Shown one piece after another: positions 6,401 through 11,873 of a stretch of DNA of 11,873 nt. The DNA is from Clostridiales bacterium. Its GTDB lineage: Bacteria > Bacillota > Clostridia > UBA8921. A program made the translations under genes and the position numbers. The stretch is taken from positions 594 through 12,466 of the forward strand of contig DOHE01000084.1 in the NCBI GenBank assembly GCA_003535395.1, written 5' to 3'. The stretch's first letter is position 1; the number at the start of each line of letters is the position of its first letter. The notes beneath the pieces are model-generated. The model was not told the DNA's origin. It worked only from the letters and a program-made list of their open reading frames with translations, and searched no databases.

Positions 6401-7522
6401 ATGAGTTCGAATCGCTATTTAAAAGGCCTTTCCACACACTTTCTTTTGGGATGCTCCCTTATCAATTGGTTTCGCCTTTTGTGGAGCAACAGAAGACAGC
6501 CCTTGAGTCTCCACGGGTTCCCAAAATTCTTGTTTGTCACTGCAATTATCCTGTTGCTGACTCCTTTTCGCCTGGCAGACCGGCTGATTTCTTCTATTCG
6601 TCTAAAAAGGGTGGTTTTCAAGCAGGATCCCGTGTTTGTGCTGGGACACTGGAGGAGCGGGACTACCTATCTGGTCAATATATTATCCTGTGATCCGCAG
6701 TTCGGTGTGACCAACGCAGTGCACTGCTTCGCGCCCCATCTGTTCCTTGGGGCCTATCGCCTCTGTGATTGGATCCTTCGCCGTGTTCTGCCAAAAAAGA
6801 GGCCCATGGATAATATTGAAATTGATACAATTTCCTCCCAGGAGGAGGAATTTGCCATGGCCAATATTACTCCCTGTTCCTTTTATCATATGACGGTCTT
6901 TCAGCGAAACTGGCGAACTTACTCCCATTACATGGATTTGACGGATATCCCTGAAAAGGATATTTCCGAATGGAAGCAAAGGTATCATTATCTGCTGAAA
7001 AAAGTGACCTGTCAGCTGAAAGGGAAGCAGCTGCTGTTAAAGAGTCCGGTCAATACCTGCCGCATCCGCTACCTGCTCGAGCTCTTTCCCAACGCAAAAT
7101 TCGTTCATATTTACCGCAATCCATACCAGGTATTTGCTTCCACCCGAAAGCTCTACAAGAGGCTGTTCCCTTTATTCGGAATACAGTCAGCGGTTGAGGA
7201 TGAGGCTGCATCTGAAGAAGTGCAGATGAAATTATACGAAAACATGTACAATAAATTTTTTGCCGAAAAAAATTTAATCCCGGAAAACCGCCTGGTGGAG
7301 ATCCGTTACGAGGACCTGGTCAGTGACCCGTCCGGTGTTGTTCAATTTATTTATACGCAGCTGAATCTGCCCGGTTATCCGGAAATCCAGTCAAAATTGG
7401 ATTCCTACATCAAATCCAAGAAAAATTATCAATCCAATCAATATGTGATGGATCCGGAAACGATGATAAAACTGTCTGCCCGATTCCGATTCCTGCTTGA
7501 CAAATGGGGATACAAGATCTAG
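6401..7522 (+). CDS. Membrane-anchored sulfotransferase family protein
   Basis: 373 residues from the ATG at 6401. It should transfer a sulfuryl group from PAPS to an acceptor that cannot be named from sequence. A hydrophobic stretch at residues 43-57 (LFVTAIILLLTPF region) would anchor it to the membrane. The PAPS 5'-phosphosulfate loop is LGHWRSGTTYL (81-91), where GHWRSGTT is the family hallmark. LLLKSPVNT (211-219), the 3'-phosphate motif IYRNPYQVFAST (237-248) and RYEDLVSDP (302-310) follow in the normal order. The frame is open from a TTG at 6275, but the promoter at 6275-6303 and GGGGTGA just before 6401 favour the shorter form. It stands alone, and converges with the ATPase gene (19-bp gap). 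Acceptors known for related bacterial proteins include glycolipids and glycans, so cell-envelope sulfation is a guess. Confidence 0.85.
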   Translation: MSSNRYLKGLSTHFLLGCSLINWFRLLWSNRRQPLSLHGFPKFLFVTAIILLLTPFRLADRLISSIRLKRVVFKQDPVFVLGHWRSGTTYLVNILSCDPQFGVTNAVHCFAPHLFLGAYRLCDWILRRVLPKKRPMDNIEIDTISSQEEEFAMANITPCSFYHMTVFQRNWRTYSHYMDLTDIPEKDISEWKQRYHYLLKKVTCQLKGKQLLLKSPVNTCRIRYLLELFPNAKFVHIYRNPYQVFASTRKLYKRLFPLFGIQSAVEDEAASEEVQMKLYENMYNKFFAEKNLIPENRLVEIRYEDLVSDPSGVVQFIYTQLNLPGYPEIQSKLDSYIKSKKNYQSNQYVMDPETMIKLSARFRFLLDKWGYKI

Positions 7523-7541
7523 CTAGGCCAGCAGATGCCGC

Positions 7542-8771
7542 TTATATCATCCACACAGGCACAATCAGATGATCCCGGTCAAACGCGCTGAGTTTGTCCG
7601 CCATGCACAGTATTGCGCCAGTACCAAGCTGCAGCGGCGATTTATCGATCACGCTGAAGGTGCGCACAAGGCGCATATCCGGCATGGCGGTCTTTTTGAT
7701 CTCCAGTGGGCAGAGCTTGCCGTCGCCCTCGATGATGACGTCGATCTCCTTGGCGTCCCGGTCGCGGTAGTAGTGGAGGTATGGCTCTCTCCCCGCGTTC
7801 TGATAGCTCTTCATGATCTCGGAGACGGTGAAGTTTTCCAGCAGAGCGCCGCTCATGGCTCCGCTCTCGGCCACTTCTGGCGATGACCAGCGAGTCAGAT
7901 AGCAGACAAGGCCGGTATCGTAAAAGTACAGCTTCGGCGTCTTAATTGTACGCTTTAGTACATGATTCGAGTAGGGATGGAGCAGGAACACAATGCCAAG
8001 CGTCTCCAAAATATTGATCCAGTTTTTACAGGTGATCTGGTCAATGTCGGCGTCGTCGGCAATTGCCTTGTAGCTGACAAGCTGCGACGCTCTGGCGGCA
8101 ACAGCGGTTATAAAGCGAATGAATTTCAGAGCATCTACCGTGCCGGAGAGATCGCGGACGTCGCGCTCCACATAGGTGGATAGGTAGGAGGAATAGAAAA
8201 TGTCCCGCCCGGCATATCCGCCGCTGACAAGACCCGGCATACAGCCATTCCAGATACGCTTAAACAGTTCCGGCGTGGTCACAGGCTGTATCTTTTTACT
8301 CTGCCCGACAAGTACATCAAAGTTCGTCGTAAACGGAACACAATCTGCATCTATTATCTCGTGCTGTGATAGCGGCGACATATGCAGCAGCGCCACGCGC
8401 CCGGCAAGAGACTCCTGCACGCCCTGCATCAGCCTGAAAATCTGCGAGCCGGTCAGCCAGAAATCGCCGGGGTTGCGGTGCTCGTCCACATGGATTTTGA
8501 TATAGGTGAAAAGCTCCGGCGCGTACTGAACCTCGTCGATCAGCACCGGAGGTTTATGGAGCTGCAAGAACATTTTCGGGTCAGTCTTCGCCATCTCCCG
8601 CATGTTCAGATCATCGAGCGAGACGTATTTCCGCCCCGCGTTTTCGCGCGCGGCCAGTTCTCTGAGCATGGTTGTCTTACCCGCCTGCCTCGGCCCGGTC
8701 AGCAGAATCGCCGGCCAACTTTTGCTCAGCGCAAGCACTTGATCTTCCATATGACGTTTGATGTATTTCAT
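7542..8771 (-). CDS. AAA_14/DUF4143 family ATPase
   Basis: 409 residues, full length for this common but poorly understood family (COG1373). Walker A is GPRQAGKTT (26-34), Walker B VLIDE (76-80), and a sensor-1-like TGSQ (107-110) follows, all in the N-terminal AAA_14 domain. The C-terminal DUF4143 part ends with E342-x-D344 and, 12 residues on, LEIKK (356-360, E357-x-K359), the order of acid, acid and ExK residues seen in PD-(D/E)XK nuclease folds. This suggests a nucleic-acid related or degenerate nuclease role, but function is not established. It has its own strong promoter and no partner gene in the window. The ATG at 8771 has only a weak GGTG upstream, and other ATGs just upstream are out of frame. 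Such genes are often scattered singly in anaerobe genomes and move between strains. Confidence 0.9.
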   Translation of the reverse strand: MKYIKRHMEDQVLALSKSWPAILLTGPRQAGKTTMLRELAARENAGRKYVSLDDLNMREMAKTDPKMFLQLHKPPVLIDEVQYAPELFTYIKIHVDEHRNPGDFWLTGSQIFRLMQGVQESLAGRVALLHMSPLSQHEIIDADCVPFTTNFDVLVGQSKKIQPVTTPELFKRIWNGCMPGLVSGGYAGRDIFYSSYLSTYVERDVRDLSGTVDALKFIRFITAVAARASQLVSYKAIADDADIDQITCKNWINILETLGIVFLLHPYSNHVLKRTIKTPKLYFYDTGLVCYLTRWSSPEVAESGAMSGALLENFTVSEIMKSYQNAGREPYLHYYRDRDAKEIDVIIEGDGKLCPLEIKKTAMPDMRLVRTFSVIDKSPLQLGTGAILCMADKLSAFDRDHLIVPVWMI

Positions 8772-8815
8772 AGGGCACCATCATTTCAGCTTCGGCAATA
8801 ATTTGTGATACTATT

Positions 8816-8844
8816 ATTATAGCCGGGTTTTCCGTGCCAGTCAA
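8816..8844 (-). promoter_or_regulatory. Strong promoter of the AAA_14/DUF4143 ATPase
   Basis: Minus-strand TTGACT (8844-8839) and perfect TATAAT (8821-8816) are separated by exactly 17 bp. Predicted start near 8809 gives a leader of about 37 bases. Confidence 0.8.
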
Positions 8845-8928
8845 CAAAATTGGCAATTCTGCTGGCCAGGCGGTTGGGGCTCAGATCGAGGGAAGGATTT
8901 CAGGCAACCCATGGCGCAATTGGCACAA

Positions 8929-8989
8929 TCGCCGATTTACTTGACACCCGTGCCGTATAATTATATTATATTAGACATTAAATCGGCGA
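8929..8989. promoter_or_regulatory. Perfect 11-bp inverted repeat bracketing the HTH-SOR promoter
   Basis: TCGCCGATTTA (8929-8939) and its exact reverse complement TAAATCGGCGA (8979-8989) sit immediately outside the -35 and just after the predicted start site. Their centres are 50 bp apart, close to five helical turns. Only the right arm would be in the RNA, so this is probably a DNA-level operator pair rather than an RNA hairpin. The adjacent HTH protein is the obvious candidate to bind it; this is inference. Confidence 0.7.
8941..8969 (+). promoter_or_regulatory. Promoter of the HTH-desulfoferrodoxin gene
   Basis: Perfect -35 TTGACA (8941-8946) and -10 TATTAT (8964-8969) with 17 bp spacing; an overlapping TATAAT at 8956 is too close to serve with this -35. 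The start would be near 8976, leaving a leader of about 145 bases. Confidence 0.75.
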
Positions 8990-9120
8990 ACGATGATGGC
9001 TCAAAATGAAAAGACCATCTATCCTGTTCTTTCGCGATGCCTCTCTACGCATCGTAGATTGCCAGACTGCGGAGGATGCGTTATCCTGTCGGCATAGACT
9101 GATTCGGGAGTTGTGAACGC
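8976..9120 (+). other. Structured 5' leader of the HTH-desulfoferrodoxin mRNA
   Basis: The untranslated leader contains two mutually exclusive hairpins, CGATGC/GCATCG (9035-9040/9049-9054) and TCTACG/CGTAGA (9044-9049/9053-9058), then AGGAT/ATCCT (9073-9077/9083-9087). A 34-codon frame from the ATG at 8993 to a TAG lacks a good RBS and is probably not coding. No known riboswitch class was recognised. GGGAG (9106-9110) serves as the RBS, ten bases before the ATG at 9121. Confidence 0.35.
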
Positions 9121-9711
9121 ATGCAGCAGTATGTGACCGGAAATACCATCAAAACCCTGCGGGAGAAGAAGGGGTATACGCAGCGGCAGCTGGCGGAGGT
9201 GCTGGCGGTCAGCGACAAGACCATCTCGAAGTGGGAGACACAGAAAGGGCTGCCGGACATCTCCCTGCTGGAACCGCTGGCCCGAAGCCTGGGGGTATCG
9301 GTGGCGGAGCTGCTGTCGGGGGAGTGCATCATCAACCGGAACCGGGCAGGGAATCTGCTGCGGACGAATTTTTATGTATGCCCCTTGTGCGGGAATGTGA
9401 TCCTTTCGGTCGGGGAAGGGTCCTTCAGCTGCTGCGGCATCGCCCTGCCTGTCCAGGAGCGGGAGGAGCCGGACGAAGCGCATGCATTCAGCGTGGAGCG
9501 CATCGAGGACGATTTTTATATCACCCTGACGCATCCCATGACGAAAATGCATTATATTTCCTTCTTTGCGCTGATCACGCCGGACCGGGTACAGATGAAG
9601 AAACTTTACCCGGAACAGAATCCGGAGGCGCGGTTCCCCCTCTGCGGGCAGGGATTGATGTATGCATGGTGCAACCAGCACGGGCTTTTCCAGCTAAAAG
9701 TCAGAAGATAA
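9121..9711 (+). CDS. HTH regulator fused to desulfoferrodoxin (HTH-Dx-SOR)
   Basis: 196 residues in three parts. Residues 4-66 are an XRE/Cro-type helix-turn-helix (recognition region around TQRQLAEVLAVSDKTISKWE, 20-39). Residues 84-110 are a desulforedoxin-type FeCys4 site: C87, C90 and the adjacent pair C104, C105. Residues 119-196 are a superoxide reductase domain whose five iron ligands are all present: H121, H138 and H144 in THPMTKMHY, C184 and H187 in CNQHG. The glutamate before the first histidine ligand is kept (E119), but the catalytic lysine of the usual EKH motif is alanine (A120). The protein is therefore a likely DNA-binding sensor of superoxide, peroxide or oxygen rather than an efficient detoxifying enzyme. 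SOR surveys, as I recall, list an HTH-Dx-SOR class, but I know of no characterised role. It is monocistronic and probably autoregulated through the flanking inverted repeat. Confidence 0.9.
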   Translation: MQQYVTGNTIKTLREKKGYTQRQLAEVLAVSDKTISKWETQKGLPDISLLEPLARSLGVSVAELLSGECIINRNRAGNLLRTNFYVCPLCGNVILSVGEGSFSCCGIALPVQEREEPDEAHAFSVERIEDDFYITLTHPMTKMHYISFFALITPDRVQMKKLYPEQNPEARFPLCGQGLMYAWCNQHGLFQLKVRR

Positions 9712-9754
9712 TTTTACGCCCAATGATCTCAAGGGTTTTATAAGCTGCGCTTAC

Positions 9755-9789
9755 AAAAACAGCCCCTGCGGTTCGATCCGCAGAGGCTG
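9755..9789 (-). terminator. Terminator of the solute-binding protein operon
   Basis: CAGCC-c-CTGCGG (9760-9771) pairs with CCGCAG-a-GGCTG (9778-9789): an 11-bp stem with one mismatch and a 6-base loop. On the minus strand it is followed by TTTTTG, so it fits the gene ending at 9830. On the plus strand the tail is AAAATTTCTTT after one base, so it may also weakly end the HTH-SOR transcript. Confidence 0.75.
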
Positions 9790-9829
9790 CAAAATTTCTT
9801 TACAGTAGGTTGTAGGTCCTTTTCAGCTC

Positions 9830-11404
9830 TTATTTATACATAGCGCTGTCAATAACGGATTGAGCCTGCGCATTGATGGCATCCACTGCAGTGCCGACGG
9901 AAATCGCTCCTTTGGTGATCGGAGTCAGAATATTGGCTGTAATCAATGCATTCAGTCCCGTGAATCCGCCACTGAATTCCGTATCCCATCTCTGACCGCC
10001 GACAACGATATCCAGGGCCCGGTCAGAATAAAAGTAAGCGGTTTTCATGTTCTGCCTGATCATGATGTCTTTGTTCTCCAGACCGAAAGGCCTTGAGTTG
10101 TCCCACACCGACCAGACTTCCATGAAGATATTGATGACTTCCTTTGGGATTTTCGTAGTTATCGGCACCACCCACCAGCCGCCGCCGGCAACCGCGATGT
10201 ATTCATTTACATCGGGGCCCATGGGCGTCGGTACCATGTCAAAATCAAATCCCCGGCTCACATGCTGCCACATTTGACCGGTGACATTGACGTAAAATCC
10301 GTAGTTGGAGCCAAACAGCGTACCACCGGTGACCTTGTAGACATTCATCAGTTCATTGGCGAACTGCAGCGCTTTCATCGCTCTGGACTCCGTCAGGCCA
10401 AATGTGACCTTGCCGTCTTCATGGACATATGTATATTTTCCACCGTTGGAATAGACCAGCCCCTGCAGGAGGCTGGCGCCGGGCAGGATGCCCCACTGAT
10501 CCAGCAGGGCGTCCCCGTTGGTGTCCTTGGTCATCGTCACCGCCATACTCAGGAAATTATCCCAGTTCCAAGTCCGGTTATTGACCATATCGATGGGATC
10601 CGGCATGCCTTCCCTGGCCAGGATCTTTTTGTCAAACAGGGTCCCGATGTAAGTGCCGTGACGGTTGGTATTGATCTGCCAGATGTGTCCCTGCCATTTC
10701 GCCGATGCCATCATGAACTCATTGTCTTTCCAATCGAAGGGATCTGTACTGAAATCATAATACTGATCGATGGGGATGATGACTTTGTTTGTCACATAGT
10801 TCGGAAAAACATAATCGGCTCCGGCTCCGCACAAGTCGCCGAAATTGATCCCCGCCAGGATATTGCTGACAAAATTTTTCTGGAATCCCACACCGTCACT
10901 GGTCATATTGAAATCCAGCTTAAAATTGTATTTCTGCATGGCAGCCTGCATCCGCTTGAAAACTGCATACTCTGCTGCGGGGCGGGTTTTCATGTATTCC
11001 TCGTCATAATAAGTTTTTCTTATATTATCATAAGTGCCCCAGGTGGCAAGGATAATGTTCTGTCCGCCCAGATCCAGGATTTGCTCCGGAATATACTCTT
11101 CATCTGCGGTAAATTCCTTATCAACATAGGTCTCCTTTGAGGATTCTTCCGCCAGCGTCTGTTCCGCGGGTACCTCCGCCGCTGTCGCCGCCTTTGTCGT
11201 CGTCGCTGCAGACGCCGGCTTTGCTGTGATCTGAGCAGCAGTTGCTTTTACGGTCGTCTGCGCAGCTTTGGCGGTGGTTGCAGCCGGGGATTTTTTGCAG
11301 CCCGGGGACACCGTCAGCAGCACCAAAACCACCGCGATCAGGCAGGTGAACCGGCCGCCTGGTCTGAAAGATCTGTCTTTTTTTTGTTTTCTCATTCCAT
11401 TCAC
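9830..11404 (-). CDS. ABC transporter extracellular solute-binding lipoprotein
   Basis: 524-residue secreted binding protein of the family 1 (sugar-type) class. Basic N-terminus (MRKQKKDRSFRP), hydrophobic core at 20-33 and a lipid-attachment cysteine C36 in TVSPGCKK; the -3 residue is serine rather than the usual leucine, so the lipobox is atypical. Residues ~38-90 are a low-complexity Ala/Thr/Lys spacer that would lift the domain off the membrane. The body has the usual motifs: TWNWDNF (278-284), a calcium-loop-like DTNGDALLDQWG (294-305), and GGGWWVVP (407-414) near the hinge. It would bring an oligosaccharide or other ligand to permeases not in the window. AAGGAGAGTGA precedes the ATG at 11404; the ATG three codons on is also possible. 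It lies 48 bp behind the sulfatase with no terminator between, so it is probably cotranscribed with it. Confidence 0.88.
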   Translation of the reverse strand: MNGMRKQKKDRSFRPGGRFTCLIAVVLVLLTVSPGCKKSPAATTAKAAQTTVKATAAQITAKPASAATTTKAATAAEVPAEQTLAEESSKETYVDKEFTADEEYIPEQILDLGGQNIILATWGTYDNIRKTYYDEEYMKTRPAAEYAVFKRMQAAMQKYNFKLDFNMTSDGVGFQKNFVSNILAGINFGDLCGAGADYVFPNYVTNKVIIPIDQYYDFSTDPFDWKDNEFMMASAKWQGHIWQINTNRHGTYIGTLFDKKILAREGMPDPIDMVNNRTWNWDNFLSMAVTMTKDTNGDALLDQWGILPGASLLQGLVYSNGGKYTYVHEDGKVTFGLTESRAMKALQFANELMNVYKVTGGTLFGSNYGFYVNVTGQMWQHVSRGFDFDMVPTPMGPDVNEYIAVAGGGWWVVPITTKIPKEVINIFMEVWSVWDNSRPFGLENKDIMIRQNMKTAYFYSDRALDIVVGGQRWDTEFSGGFTGLNALITANILTPITKGAISVGTAVDAINAQAQSVIDSAMYK

Positions 11405-11452
11405 TCTCCTTAATCGAAGATAATTTATATTTAATGCAGTGCCTTCCGCTCC

Positions 11453-11873
11453 TTAGCCATGGTGACTGTTTCTCTGACGGGACGCATGCAAATACCACTC
11501 CTCCCCCTTGTCCAGGGGTATGCATGATTTCGCATCAAGGCTGTGATAACCATATCTCATACATAATACATCTGCTGGTGGAAAGTCATCTCCCTGTTCT
11601 TCCAGCATCTTCTCCAGCAATGCATCCAACCGGGTCCGGACTGGCACCAGTGCAGCGTCTTCGACCCTGTTTTGAAGCTGGAAGGGATCCGTTTCATGAT
11701 CGAACAGCAGCCAGGGTTTTTCTATTGTCTTAACATAAGTATACCGGGCAGTTCTTACGCCTCGAAAGGGTACGCCGCCTCGTTGAGGTGACCAGTCAGC
11801 AAAAGGAACATAAGAAGCAATAAGCACGCCTTCACGATCAATCGGCAGGCCGCCCCGCACTTCTCCGGCCAGA
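11453..11873 (-). CDS. Sulfatase, C-terminal part (cut by the window edge)
   Basis: About 140 C-terminal residues; the frame is open to the last base, so the N-terminus with the catalytic CxPSR/SxPSR motif lies outside. The segment PFRGVRTARYTYV, then LLFDHETDPFQLQN and a helical LDALLEKMLEEQ, is the typical end of alkaline-phosphatase-superfamily sulfatases (family pattern: R-x-RT-x-RY-x-Y, then L-[YF]-D-x-x-x-DP). An extra tail with CMRYGYHS and IPLDKGEEWYLH follows. It would hydrolyse a sulfate ester, perhaps on a glycan, but the substrate cannot be told and phosphodiesterase-like relatives are not excluded. It lies 48 bp before the solute-binding protein, which suggests that the two act in the same uptake pathway. 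Confidence 0.8.
   Translation of the reverse strand, partial: LAGEVRGGLPIDREGVLIASYVPFADWSPQRGGVPFRGVRTARYTYVKTIEKPWLLFDHETDPFQLQNRVEDAALVPVRTRLDALLEKMLEEQGDDFPPADVLCMRYGYHSLDAKSCIPLDKGEEWYLHASRQRNSHHG

Noticed and set aside
7523..7541. Terminator between the convergent sulfotransferase and ATPase genes
   Set aside because: The gap is only 19 bp and contains no stem with a T-run.
8803..8820. Second Rex-like TTGTGA near the ATPase promoter
   Set aside because: Only one half-site matches; the other half (TATTAT) does not resemble TCACAA.
9019..9681. 220-codon minus-strand frame overlapping the HTH-SOR gene
   Set aside because: The plus strand has all HTH and SOR ligand motifs plus promoter and RBS; the minus frame has none.
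11378..11385. Run of eight T (A8 on the coding strand) near the start of the binding protein as a frameshift site
   Set aside because: The main frame is intact from the RBS through the signal peptide; the alternative frame gives no sensible product.

Overview
The window looks like chromosomal DNA of a strictly anaerobic Gram-positive bacterium of the Clostridia type. The grounds are a multi-subunit, ferredoxin/NAD(P)-linked [FeFe] hydrogenase, a Rex-like operator, strong AGGAGG-type ribosome binding sites, consensus sigma-A promoters (TTGACA/TATAAT at 17 bp spacing), intrinsic terminators, and a superoxide-reductase-type domain. No rRNA, tRNA, CRISPR array, transposase or integrase was seen.

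Layout. (1) Positions 1-248 hold no gene but a dense run of consecutive hairpins and palindromes downstream of the hydrogenase genes. (2) Positions 249-5667 on the minus strand are a three-gene hydrogenase operon, transcribed right to left: a NuoE/HndA-like 2Fe-2S subunit, a 1038-residue fusion of a NuoF/HydB-like subunit with a GltD/NfnB-like NADPH:FAD oxidoreductase, and the HndD-type catalytic [FeFe] hydrogenase with an H-cluster domain. The promoter lies at 5858-5886, with a Rex-like operator at 5833-5850 just downstream of the predicted transcription start and a 24-bp direct repeat in the leader. (3) Positions 6004-6162 may encode a 52-residue glutamine-tailed protein, followed by a good terminator. 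(4) A membrane-anchored sulfotransferase (plus strand) converges on (5) a stand-alone AAA_14/DUF4143 ATPase (minus strand). (6) A helix-turn-helix regulator fused to a complete desulfoferrodoxin (HTH-Dx-SOR) is read from a strong promoter bracketed by a perfect 11-bp inverted repeat. (7) At the right edge, on the minus strand, the C-terminus of a sulfatase (cut by the window) is followed by an ABC-transporter solute-binding lipoprotein and a terminator.

How the genes may work together. The hydrogenase operon would balance H2, NAD(H), NADP(H) and ferredoxin; the fusion suggests that hydrogenase and transhydrogenase functions are joined in one complex, and the Rex-like site suggests control by the NADH/NAD+ ratio. 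The HTH-Dx-SOR protein is a plausible iron-based sensor of superoxide, peroxide or oxygen that regulates its own promoter. The sulfatase and binding protein probably belong to a locus for (sulfated) glycan use. The most unusual items are the hydrogenase/NfnB fusion, the HTH-Dx-SOR regulator with its flanking inverted repeat, and the hairpin cluster at the left edge.
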